Origin: Arcticibacterium sp047623945
Lineage (GTDB): Bacteria > Bacteroidota > Bacteroidia > Cytophagales > Spirosomataceae
Reading direction: 5' to 3'
Assembly (NCBI GenBank): GCA_047623945.1
Contig: JBLHOT010000001.1
Span: 1 to 64,000 of the forward strand
DNA: 64,000 nt
Of the stretch, positions 17,319 through 25,651 are shown in pieces (the stretch's first letter is position 1; every line of letters starts with the position of its first letter). A model generated the notes under the pieces. The model was not told where the DNA came from. It saw only the letters and a program-made list of their open reading frames with translations, and made no database searches. Made by a program: the position numbers and the translations under genes.

Positions 17319-18749
17319 TTATAATTTGATTATTTCTGGTGATTTATATGACCCATTTAACACTTCCTCCTTTGGATGGTACATTCTAAGAATCAACCAA
17401 AAATCGCCTTTAGGAGCGGGAAGCCAATTGCTAACTTTGGCAGGTTTTTCGTGCGATATTTCAATATCTAAACTTCCATCAGAATTAATTTTAAGGCCTG
17501 GAGTTAAACCACCAATATTATATCGCTCTATTTCATTTTCTACCAACTGATTATCTGGTCTTAGATACATTGTGATGGACCAAAAAGCATGAACAGGGGG
17601 TATTTGGTCTTTTGTGAAATGTATTTTGTATTTGTTTTTTCCAGACAGTCTATTTTCCTCGGAATCGTCAATTGCGGTGACATACATTGCTTCTTGAGCA
17701 GTATTGGCTCCATAACCATAAAATGCTACTGCAGCACATAAAGGGTAATTGGCACCATAATTCCCCATGTTAAACCGGAAATTAAATCCGCCCAATTTCT
17801 CTCCGCCAAACTTAAGCTCGTCATATAGTTTTCTGAAAGCAGCCATTCTCCCATCTTCCATTCCTGTAATTTGAGATGGGGATAGTTTAGAAATGTCAAA
17901 AATCATATTAGGTCCAATAAGTAGACTTTCAAATTGGCCTACCAAGTTCTTTTCTGCAGCCAAGGGAGGGTTTCTAGTTAGGGCCTCATTTAATAATCCA
18001 TAGAAATTAAGATTCTGTAAGTCAGGATTAGTGTTTAATGGATTTACTATTTCGCTACCTGCGTCAATTTTTTTATATACAGCTTCCTTATTCAGAGGTT
18101 CTAAGGTGTATTTCATCATTAATTCATATGCACTTTTTGAATCAGCCTCATCTCCAGGCTTAACCAGATTTCTGGCTTGAAGGAATACCTGATTCGTGGG
18201 GCAGTCAATCCTCATCACGCCTTCGGGCAATTCGCCTTGCCAATCATTTTTACAGTACGCGTATACACCTGCCTCAGATTTTACACGACTGCCTATATAA
18301 TCGAAGGTATTCAAACCGGCATCCGTGGCTTGAATGGTGTAGTATTTTTCAGGTATTTCTGGTAAGGTTAAAAGGATAGGGCCTTGTGAGACATCAAGCC
18401 AAGCCAAACCATAAAAAGTATCACAGTTGGGCGTAAAGTCGGTAAAGCCAGGTTTGGCTAGCTCCTTACTGATGTGAAATTGATTTATAGGAGCAAAATC
18501 TTGATACTTGGGATGCGTAGCTTTTTGTTCTAAAAGCAAACCTTTGACCCTTGAAAAACCGTAGAGGTAGGCATTGTAAGCAATAGTGTAAGCCTCTTTC
18601 TCTGCCACGGCATCTCTGTTATGAGTCAGCTCAAAGGCCGTTCTTTTGAGATTTGCCTTACCAGATTCATCCTGAGTTTTATAATAAATAAATCCTGAAA
18701 TTAATAGGAGAATGGTAATTCCAAGGAGGTAAATCAATGTTTTTTTCAT
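17319..18749 (-). CDS. DUF1254/DUF1214 domain protein, copy 2
   Basis: 476 residues with an N-terminal membrane segment (about 4-22), then DUF1254 (AYTIAYNAYLYGFSRVKGL) and C-terminal DUF1214 (FWSITMYLRPDNQLVENE, GSLDIEISHEKP). It is clearly related to the protein at 13076-14533 and flanks the sulfatase/AGMO pair on the other side. Function is unknown. The stop is two bases before the AGMO-like start, so the genes are co-transcribed. Confidence 0.82.
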   Translation of the reverse strand: MKKTLIYLLGITILLLISGFIYYKTQDESGKANLKRTAFELTHNRDAVAEKEAYTIAYNAYLYGFSRVKGLLLEQKATHPKYQDFAPINQFHISKELAKPGFTDFTPNCDTFYGLAWLDVSQGPILLTLPEIPEKYYTIQATDAGLNTFDYIGSRVKSEAGVYAYCKNDWQGELPEGVMRIDCPTNQVFLQARNLVKPGDEADSKSAYELMMKYTLEPLNKEAVYKKIDAGSEIVNPLNTNPDLQNLNFYGLLNEALTRNPPLAAEKNLVGQFESLLIGPNMIFDISKLSPSQITGMEDGRMAAFRKLYDELKFGGEKLGGFNFRFNMGNYGANYPLCAAVAFYGYGANTAQEAMYVTAIDDSEENRLSGKNKYKIHFTKDQIPPVHAFWSITMYLRPDNQLVENEIERYNIGGLTPGLKINSDGSLDIEISHEKPAKVSNWLPAPKGDFWLILRMYHPKEEVLNGSYKSPEIIKL

Positions 18750-18867
18750 AGTCTTGAATGAATCATTTGAAAATCATTTATGATGTTTTGTGAGATAAAA
18801 GAGCTTCTCCATATTTCTTCAACTTTTATTAAAGCATGAATAATGGTCCGTTTCATAGGGTTTTGTA

Positions 18868-19989
18868 CTATTTTTTTTTCATGCTTATATCTCTTGCAAT
18901 TGCCTTAGCTTCTATGCCAATCTCCCGAAGCATGCCTGTGGGCGATATGAAAAAACCACAAAAGTAAAGCCCATCTTTTCCGAAATTGGCTTGCCGAGTA
19001 ATTTTACTATTCAAGTCTGTAATTCTGTCCCTATTTTCAGGTAGAAATTTCTCCAAATTATTGAGGTAACCTGTAGCCAAAATAATAGCATCGAAATCCT
19101 GTTTTTGACCATCTTCAAAAGTTATCTCTTTCCCTTGAATAGAGGAAATGTTGCCATAGGCTTTCTTTTTACCTTCTTTTAAAAGCTTCATGGTTCCTAT
19201 GTCCAGTAGCGGAATTCTACCTTCTTTTTGAATTTGTTCTAGCGGGCCATATTTAGACTTCTTTAAGCCCACTTTGGTAATATCACCCACCACTAGATTC
19301 ATAAGTGGGCCATTTATCTTATCTGCTATTCTAGGAGGAAGAGCCGCAGATAGCAGGCCTAGTTTTAAAATAGGAATACCCATTAAATCCCTAGGCAATA
19401 CATTTACGGCGGACCTTACAGATAAAGCAGGGAAAGCACCATGCTCATGAAGGCAAATAGACTGCTCACAGCCAGAATTTCCGAATCCCACCACTAAAAC
19501 TTTTTTATTTTTGTAAGGAGCACCGTTTTTAAATTGGGAGCTATGAATTATACTACCTGGAAATGTTTCTAGGCCTGGGAAAGTAACACGCTTAGGCGTA
19601 CTAGTGGAGCCCGTAGCCATAATTATATGCTTAGAAAGGTAACTTTTGCCATCTTCGGTGATGGTTTGCCAGTGCTCACCTATTTTTTTGACACTCTTTA
19701 TTTCAGAATTGAAAATAGGCTGAAGCCCCATTTCATTTACATAGTTGTCAAAGTAATTGACTACATCTTGCCTTGAAGGATATTTTGGTATTGCCTCCTC
19801 AAATTTGACAAAAGGAAGATTGGACACACTTTTACAAGTATGCAAATGCAGGCGGTCATAATGGTTTCGCCAGCTATGGGCTACCTGGCCGTGACGTTCC
19901 AATAAAATGTAATCCACATTTTCTTTCTTTAAGCAGGCTGCTGACGCAAGACCTGCTGCACTTGCTCCTATAATTAGCGTATTCGTCAT
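18868..19989 (-). CDS. FMO-like flavin-dependent monooxygenase/oxidoreductase
   Basis: 373 residues. It has two dinucleotide-binding motifs, IIGASAAGLASA at the N-terminus for FAD and VVGFGNSGCEQ in the middle for NAD(P)H. Between them lies FPGSIIHSSQFKNG, close to the flavin monooxygenase fingerprint FxGxxxHxxxY. A late ATGY motif (ILATGYLNN) is also typical. The family oxygenates nucleophilic or carbonyl substrates (YUCCA and Baeyer-Villiger relatives). It stands between the desaturase-CDGSH fusion (72-base gap) and a DUF1254 gene (118-base gap). Confidence 0.82.
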   Translation of the reverse strand: MTNTLIIGASAAGLASAACLKKENVDYILLERHGQVAHSWRNHYDRLHLHTCKSVSNLPFVKFEEAIPKYPSRQDVVNYFDNYVNEMGLQPIFNSEIKSVKKIGEHWQTITEDGKSYLSKHIIMATGSTSTPKRVTFPGLETFPGSIIHSSQFKNGAPYKNKKVLVVGFGNSGCEQSICLHEHGAFPALSVRSAVNVLPRDLMGIPILKLGLLSAALPPRIADKINGPLMNLVVGDITKVGLKKSKYGPLEQIQKEGRIPLLDIGTMKLLKEGKKKAYGNISSIQGKEITFEDGQKQDFDAIILATGYLNNLEKFLPENRDRITDLNSKITRQANFGKDGLYFCGFFISPTGMLREIGIEAKAIARDISMKKK

Positions 19990-20061
19990 TATTTAATAAG
20001 GCTATATTTTGGATTGGAAAGCCTTCTTTGGTTTTTCAATAGGTTCAAGTACTTGGAATTT

Positions 20062-21141
20062 CTAAGCCTTTGTGTGAGAGTCATCACAAAAAGGCCCCTT
20101 TTTATTCAATTTACAAGTACACAATTTATACTCCCTTTCTTTTTTGATCGTAAATTTTTCTGGGGTGAATGCGGTACCATGATGAGAGCCATCACAAAAG
20201 GGTTGGGTTTTGCTATGTCCACAGGTACAATATAAGTAATTTCCAGGGCTTAAGGTTATTAAAGTTGGCTCAAGTCTGGTGGTTTTCTCAAAAGTAAATT
20301 CTCTTGAGATTTCTGAACCTTCCTTCTTTGACGCCACTATAGGATAAAATGAATGAGCGGCCCAGCTTTCATTTTGGTCGTTTTGCAAACCATATGATTC
20401 TGGGAAGGCATGGGTGAATTTAGCACTCCCAAACGACTGATCCCAAAAGGAAAATAAGTTACCAAAATTACCAGTTGGATGACCTATGTCGTCAATGTTG
20501 GACTTAGCGTGGTGGGCATGATGAAAGGCCGGTGTTATTAAAATCCTTTCAATAACTTTAATGATGGGTAAAAGCCATTTCTTGTTGTAAAAAACAGAGT
20601 CCCATGTGATCAAACTGTGTGAACTTATAACCACTATTTGCTTAATTACTATTCCGGCAGCCACGGCGACTCCTCCACCCATAAACGTAAATACGCCAAG
20701 CCACCAAATATTCGGCATGAGCATGAAGTAAAAAATGGCTTCTCGGTATGAAACTAGAAGGCCCATTTCTGTTGCGGCGTGATGAGGCCGGTGCCATTTC
20801 CAAAGCCATTTATACTTATGGGAGGTTCTGTGATACCAATATTGTAGAAAATCATCTACAAGTAGAAAAATGACAAGATTAAGCCAGAGAGCGTTTCCAG
20901 AAACCAAATTTTCAGTTTTCCCAAGGAATAAATTCATGAGCCAAATAGAGAGAAGTACTACACCGGGCTTCGTAATGGCAAATAGAAACAGGGCATTTAC
21001 AGTTTCAATGAGGAGGTCGTCCTTGCTTCTTTTAGAATTGGAGAAATAACCTAGAACCGCTTCTAATACTCCGAAAAAAAATAAAATTACAATCACGGAC
21101 GAGATTGAATGTTCAGCTAAAAATTCTAGAGCTTGATTCAT
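20062..21141 (-). CDS. Fatty acid hydroxylase/sterol desaturase fused to two CDGSH iron-sulfur motifs
   Basis: 359 residues. Residues 1-260 form a membrane diiron hydroxylase with HRTSH (104-108), HRPHH (117-121), H175 and HHAHH (207-211), close in layout to beta-carotene hydroxylase and sterol desaturase relatives. Residues 300-359 carry two CDGSH-type ligand sets: C305-x-C307-x8-C316-x3-H320 and C341-x-C343-x8-C352-x3-H356. Each matches the three-Cys one-His [2Fe-2S] site of mitoNEET-type proteins. The fusion could supply electrons to its own diiron centre. It is the first gene of the minus-strand cluster. AACCCTA at 21152-21158 precedes the start. Confidence 0.88.
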   Translation of the reverse strand: MNQALEFLAEHSISSVIVILFFFGVLEAVLGYFSNSKRSKDDLLIETVNALFLFAITKPGVVLLSIWLMNLFLGKTENLVSGNALWLNLVIFLLVDDFLQYWYHRTSHKYKWLWKWHRPHHAATEMGLLVSYREAIFYFMLMPNIWWLGVFTFMGGGVAVAAGIVIKQIVVISSHSLITWDSVFYNKKWLLPIIKVIERILITPAFHHAHHAKSNIDDIGHPTGNFGNLFSFWDQSFGSAKFTHAFPESYGLQNDQNESWAAHSFYPIVASKKEGSEISREFTFEKTTRLEPTLITLSPGNYLYCTCGHSKTQPFCDGSHHGTAFTPEKFTIKKEREYKLCTCKLNKKGPFCDDSHTKA

Positions 21142-21151
21142 TTGTGGTTTT

Positions 21152-21158
21152 TAGGGTT
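21152..21158 (-). promoter_or_regulatory. AACCCTA leader motif before the desaturase-CDGSH gene
   Basis: Same heptamer, on the coding strand and within 20 bases of the start codon, as at 3748 (symporter), 8432 (ALDH), 12039 (GMC) and 28887 (gyrB). Its role is unknown; a transcript-start or translation-leader element is possible. Confidence 0.35.
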
Positions 21159-21278
21159 GAATTGAGTTTAGCTGCCGAAAAAATCGGCAGCCCTCACTCT
21201 CACGAATATGGTTAATTCGTGTTGGTCATTTTTAGGGATAAAAACATATCAAATTTATCGCTCTAAATTTTAAAACGA

Positions 21279-21294
21279 CTTAACACATGTTAAG
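21279..21294. promoter_or_regulatory. Inverted repeat CTTAAC-N4-GTTAAG in the divergent promoter region
   Basis: A perfect six-base inverted repeat with a four-base spacer, 83 bases before the HMG-CoA reductase start and 138 bases before the desaturase-CDGSH start. The same half-site occurs three times before the TonB receptor gene. The form suits a Crp/Fnr-type dimer, and such a regulator is encoded at 25652. Confidence 0.45.
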
Positions 21295-21376
21295 CATTCA
21301 GCTATTGCCCATTTTTTTTATGGCTTGAGACTAAAATAAAACCTCTAAATTGTGACAAATCCTTTTATACAGAAAA

Positions 21377-22540
21377 ATGAAAATTCCTTATTCAAAGCAA
21401 AGCAACTACACATCTGAAATAGTAGATAAACGAATATCATTTATAGAAGAGATTGCTGGTAAACCGTTGGAACATGTCAATAAAAACTCCTTTGACCCTG
21501 GCCTGACTAGTGGGAATGTGGAGAATTTTATAGGTTTGGCTCAGGTACCGCTAGGCCTTGCTGGTCCCTTGAAGGTTAATGGGGAATTTGCTAATGGAGA
21601 ATTTTACATTCCTATGGCCACATCAGAGGGAACTCTGGTGGCGAGCTATAACCGTGGAATGAAACTAACCAATTTGGCAGGGGGCATTAAAACCACTATT
21701 TTGGATGATGCCATGCAGCGTGCACCTTTATTTGTATTTAAAGATGCTAGAGGATCTAAGAAGTTTGGGTCCTGGGTAAAGGCTAATTTCGCTGAAATTA
21801 AAAAGGTGTCAGAAGAAAGCACTAGTATTGGTAAATTGAGGGATATTGAACAATATGCTGTTGGGAAAATGAGATGGCTTCGTTTCAATTTTACTACAGT
21901 TGACGCAGCAGGTCAAAACATGGTTACCAAAGCTACACACAAAGCATGTTATTGGATGCTCGGAAACGGGATAGAAAATCTAGAACACTTTACACTGGCA
22001 GCAGCCATGGATACAGACAAAAAACATTCCCACCTTAATGCACTTCATTCTAGAGGAAAAAGAGTGGTGGCCGAAGTTACTATTCCAGATAAGCTGCTTA
22101 GGGAGATTATGAATACCACTACCGAAGCCATGTTCAAACAAAGTCAATTTTCTAACGTAGGGGCTCTTTTGTCTAATTCCATAAATAATGGGGCCCACAG
22201 TGGCAACGGCCGTACGGCGATGTTTATAGCTACTGGTCAAGATGTGGCCAACATCGCAGAGTCATCTGCTGCCACAGTTTTTGGAGAAATTAGACCGAAT
22301 GGTGATTACTATTATTCCATTACGATTCCTTCTTTAATTGTGGCTACTTATGGTGGTGGGACTGGTTTACCTACGCAAAAAGAATGTCTAGAAATAATGG
22401 ATTGTTATGGTGAGGGAAAGGTGAATAAACTAGCCGAAATAATGGCGGCCGTTGCTATTTGTGGGGAGCTATCTTTGGGTTCTGCTGTAGTGGCTAATGA
22501 ATGGGTAAGCAGCCATGAACAACATGGAAGAAACAGATAA
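21377..22540 (+). CDS. Hydroxymethylglutaryl-CoA reductase, class I-like
   Basis: 387 residues. The catalytic residues of HMG-CoA reductase are visible: Glu in MATSEGTLVAS (E84), Lys in DTDKK (K216), Asp in GQDVAN (D289) and a C-terminal His (H380 or H383). The DTDKK cis-loop and the GGGTGLPTQKECL stretch are those of the biosynthetic, NADPH-using class I rather than the catabolic class II of Pseudomonas mevalonii. It makes mevalonate from HMG-CoA or runs in reverse. It is divergent from the oxygenase cluster and convergent with the TonB receptor. No other mevalonate-pathway gene is in the window. The long intergenic stretch upstream holds a candidate operator. Confidence 0.9.
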   Translation: MKIPYSKQSNYTSEIVDKRISFIEEIAGKPLEHVNKNSFDPGLTSGNVENFIGLAQVPLGLAGPLKVNGEFANGEFYIPMATSEGTLVASYNRGMKLTNLAGGIKTTILDDAMQRAPLFVFKDARGSKKFGSWVKANFAEIKKVSEESTSIGKLRDIEQYAVGKMRWLRFNFTTVDAAGQNMVTKATHKACYWMLGNGIENLEHFTLAAAMDTDKKHSHLNALHSRGKRVVAEVTIPDKLLREIMNTTTEAMFKQSQFSNVGALLSNSINNGAHSGNGRTAMFIATGQDVANIAESSAATVFGEIRPNGDYYYSITIPSLIVATYGGGTGLPTQKECLEIMDCYGEGKVNKLAEIMAAVAICGELSLGSAVVANEWVSSHEQHGRNR

Positions 22541-22605
22541 GTTTTAAGGGCACTAACTCTTGTTATGTATACATGCCTTAAGGCAAATTTCGTAGCTTTT
22601 ATAAA

Positions 22606-22642
22606 GCAAAAAGAGCAAGGCCAAGGCCTCACTCTTTTTTGC
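22606..22642. terminator. Bidirectional terminator between HMG-CoA reductase and TonB receptor
   Basis: Outer stem 22606-22615/22632-22642, with an inner AGGCC/GGCCT stem. A and T runs on the two arms suit both directions. Confidence 0.8.
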
Positions 22643-22663
22643 ATTCAAGGGTTGTATATAAAA

Positions 22664-25516
22664 TTATTTGCCTCCGAAAGTGTAAGTCAATTTAGCAATT
22701 GCTCTTCTTCCAATTCTCGGCATGTTTACAAAAGCTCTGTAATCAGCATCGAATAAGTTAGTACAAGTTAAGTCTACAGAAAGACCACTTTCTAATTTGT
22801 ATCCTATTCCAGCATCTACAAGATTTTTAACATCCGTAGGTCCAGAGTATTGACCAAAAGCAGCATTGAAAGAATCATCATGCTGGAAAGCTAGATTTCC
22901 TCTCACACCAGTTAATGGAGCATATACCATTCCTAAGCGGAATTTATTCTTTGGAATATTAAGGCTATAAGTAAGACCTGAATTTGGGTCTTCACCTAAA
23001 TCATTGGCATCAAAATCTGTTTGATTCACCATAGAGAAATTACCAAAAAGAGAAAAATCTTGATTTATGGCATAAGTTAATCCTAAATCTGAACCCCAAT
23101 AAGTGGTATTACCAAAAGTTCTGTAACCTGCCGCATTATGTACAAGTCCGTCTTGAGGTACACCATCCGTTTCTACTGCTCCAAAGATAGGTCCTAATGG
23201 AGCTACCGCCGCAGAGAAACCATTACCACCTTGTACATAAGCACCATTTACAGCGGCTCCAATCTGAGCTGCAGTACCAGCTGCTACAGGAGCAGAAAGG
23301 CCTGCTGCCACTAGGGCTGCCGTTAATTGAGGTACTAATGTAGCTTCCACCGCATTTCCTAAGTCTGCGGCTAAGCTAGTATTTGTGAATGCAATAGTAG
23401 GGCTAATGGCTGTAAAGTTTGTAAAGCCACTTGCTTGTATTCTGTAAACATCAAGAGATACGCCTAATTTCCCTCCTATTGTTCCTTTATACCCAACTTC
23501 TAAAGTATTTTGAATAGAAAGTTCTGCTTGAGGAGCGTCTATTGGGGCCATTGGCTGACCCGTGAACAGGTTATAACCTGTAAATGTACCCGTAGTTCCT
23601 GTTGGAGCATTTGCTGGATTACTCAGTATAGCCGCAACAGCTGGGAAAATATTTGCTGGAAGAGCTGCTTGGAGTCCAGCAAGTATTTGGCCAGTAACTG
23701 CTCCGTAAGGAATGGCTAATGGTAATCCTGGAATGCCATAAGGTAAATCAGGAATTCCAGGAGCCGTAATGTCAATCATTGGATTTGAACCAAAACTCTG
23801 TGGAATCTTATTACCTTTTAGCCAAACATCAAATAGTCCAGGAACAGGAGCCGCTACCGGGAAATCAATGTTTAATATTAAGGCAGTAGGTGGAGCTACA
23901 GACTTGTTATAAGATGCTCTGAATGTATGATTCTTATGTGCTTTATAAACTAAGGCTGCTCTTGGAGAGAAGGCACCTTCATTTAAAAAGTTGAATTGGT
24001 CATATCTACCAGCCAGTACTAAATCTAACTTTTCGGCTAAACCAAATTTACCTTGAGCATATGCTCCCAAAATAGTAAAATCATCATCATCTTCATTCCT
24101 ACCATATACCTGATTTTCGGTATCACTTATGGCATTTCTATAATCCCCACCAACAGTAAAGTCGGCATTTAAGGCATCCACTAGGAAGTTGTATTGAACC
24201 TGCCCTTCTATTTGCTTTCTTCCAATTGGAGATCTGTTACCTGTTTGGTAAAGGAAAGTAGGCTTGTCTACTGATCCGCCATCATTTGCTACATAAAACA
24301 TTTGAGCAAAAAGACCTCTTTTTTGGAATCTTACTTGTGCCCAAGTCTCTTTGGCTTGAGCTAAACCTTCTCCTTGGCTGTTATAGAACACAGAACTATA
24401 TTGGTTAAATCCACCAGAAGCATTTATTTTGGTATCAGACATTGGTCTAAATTCTAAAGTAGCATTAGCCGATGTATTCCACCAGTCCGCTTGCATCATG
24501 TTACCGTCACCATCAGGATCTAAATCGCTTTGATTGTAAATAACTTTGGCACCACTCTGGTCTGCAGATACTACGCCTAAATCATTAATAATAGGATTCA
24601 CTATCGTATTTCTAAACTTAGCAATTTGTACTGCATCATCCGCATCATTAGGGTCTAAGGTGAATTCATCACCTCTTTTGTAATGAGCATTAACTTTAAA
24701 TCCAAATTTCTTATTCCTAGATGCCGTAGCATGTCTCACAGAAGCACCCACGGTGTTTAGTTGTCCACCGATAACCTCTAAAGTAGTTCCTGGATAATCG
24801 ATAGGGTTTTTAGAAATGAAATGCACAACTCCAGATGTTACACCTGGGCCATAAAGGGCAGAACCAGGTCCTCTTACTATCTCAATTCTCGCCAAGTCAA
24901 TAGAGTTTACACCAGAACCATCAGATTGGAAAGTTCCAATACCAGGACCAATTAAACTTCTATAATCTAAGATAGGAAATACAGATGTTCCGAAAAGACC
25001 AGAGGCACCACGCATCTCAATGTTCATACGAGCAGCAGATTGCTGTTGTATCTGAACACCAGGAACGTTTATTAATTCTCTCATCGGGTCAATAGCCGAT
25101 GAAGCTGCTTGCATTGTTTTGGCAGAAATAACAGAGACGGATGCCGGAGCATCTTGTACTTTTTCCGCTTTTCTAGACGCCGAAACTATCACCTCGTCAA
25201 AAATAGAGGAGTTAGCCGCCATAGTGACATTAACAGTGGCATTGGCAGAAGTGACATCCACTTCTTGGGTGTCATAGCCAATAGAGCTAACACTTATTTT
25301 GAAAGGAGGGTTTTGCGTTGTTGATAAAGAAAACATTCCATCGGCGTCTGTGATAGTTCCTGTAGTGGTTCCAGGGATCTGAACACTGGCTCCAATAACT
25401 GCGTCGCCGTTAGATTCACTGATTTTTCCACTAACCATTGATTGACTAAATCCTTGGGTTACCACAAAGGAGCAGAGCATCCCGAGTAGAAGTTTTAGGT
25501 AATTACTTTTGGTCAT
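22664..25516 (-). CDS. TonB-dependent outer membrane receptor with hydrophobic loop inserts
   Basis: 950 residues. A signal peptide (about 1-25) is followed by a carboxypeptidase-regulatory-like beta domain (25-115), then a plug domain beginning at DEVIVSASRKAEKVQDAP, then a long beta barrel ending in a typical aromatic strand (AKLTYTFGGK). It imports a large or scarce ligand with TonB/ExbBD energy. Two stretches in the second half are unusually rich in Ala, Pro, Gly and Leu (around residues 545-650 and 725-790), unlike the polar loops of SusC-type sugar receptors. No SusD partner gene is present. Neighbours suggest a hydrophobic ligand. Three GTTAAG/CTTAAC half-sites lie upstream. Confidence 0.88.
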   Translation of the reverse strand: MTKSNYLKLLLGMLCSFVVTQGFSQSMVSGKISESNGDAVIGASVQIPGTTTGTITDADGMFSLSTTQNPPFKISVSSIGYDTQEVDVTSANATVNVTMAANSSIFDEVIVSASRKAEKVQDAPASVSVISAKTMQAASSAIDPMRELINVPGVQIQQQSAARMNIEMRGASGLFGTSVFPILDYRSLIGPGIGTFQSDGSGVNSIDLARIEIVRGPGSALYGPGVTSGVVHFISKNPIDYPGTTLEVIGGQLNTVGASVRHATASRNKKFGFKVNAHYKRGDEFTLDPNDADDAVQIAKFRNTIVNPIINDLGVVSADQSGAKVIYNQSDLDPDGDGNMMQADWWNTSANATLEFRPMSDTKINASGGFNQYSSVFYNSQGEGLAQAKETWAQVRFQKRGLFAQMFYVANDGGSVDKPTFLYQTGNRSPIGRKQIEGQVQYNFLVDALNADFTVGGDYRNAISDTENQVYGRNEDDDDFTILGAYAQGKFGLAEKLDLVLAGRYDQFNFLNEGAFSPRAALVYKAHKNHTFRASYNKSVAPPTALILNIDFPVAAPVPGLFDVWLKGNKIPQSFGSNPMIDITAPGIPDLPYGIPGLPLAIPYGAVTGQILAGLQAALPANIFPAVAAILSNPANAPTGTTGTFTGYNLFTGQPMAPIDAPQAELSIQNTLEVGYKGTIGGKLGVSLDVYRIQASGFTNFTAISPTIAFTNTSLAADLGNAVEATLVPQLTAALVAAGLSAPVAAGTAAQIGAAVNGAYVQGGNGFSAAVAPLGPIFGAVETDGVPQDGLVHNAAGYRTFGNTTYWGSDLGLTYAINQDFSLFGNFSMVNQTDFDANDLGEDPNSGLTYSLNIPKNKFRLGMVYAPLTGVRGNLAFQHDDSFNAAFGQYSGPTDVKNLVDAGIGYKLESGLSVDLTCTNLFDADYRAFVNMPRIGRRAIAKLTYTFGGK

Positions 25517-25526
25517 AAGATTATTT

Positions 25527-25629
25527 GTTAAGTGTATTTGGTTTGTTAATTAGGGTAAATAAAGTCAAAATAATTATAAAAAATCTTCCAATAGTTAAGT
25601 TGATTTTAAAATTTGTTTGAAAACTTAAC
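25527..25629. promoter_or_regulatory. Three GTTAAG/CTTAAC half-sites upstream of the TonB receptor
   Basis: GTTAAG at 25527-25532 and 25594-25599, and its complement at 25624-25629. They share the half-site found as an inverted repeat before the HMG-CoA reductase gene. They may be binding sites of the adjacent Crp/Fnr-type regulator. Confidence 0.4.
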
Positions 25630-25651
25630 AATAGATAAGAAAACGAAAGAT

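Noticed and set aside
20062..20260. CDGSH part as a separate small gene
   Set aside because: It is in the same uninterrupted frame as the hydroxylase with no internal start context or stop between them.
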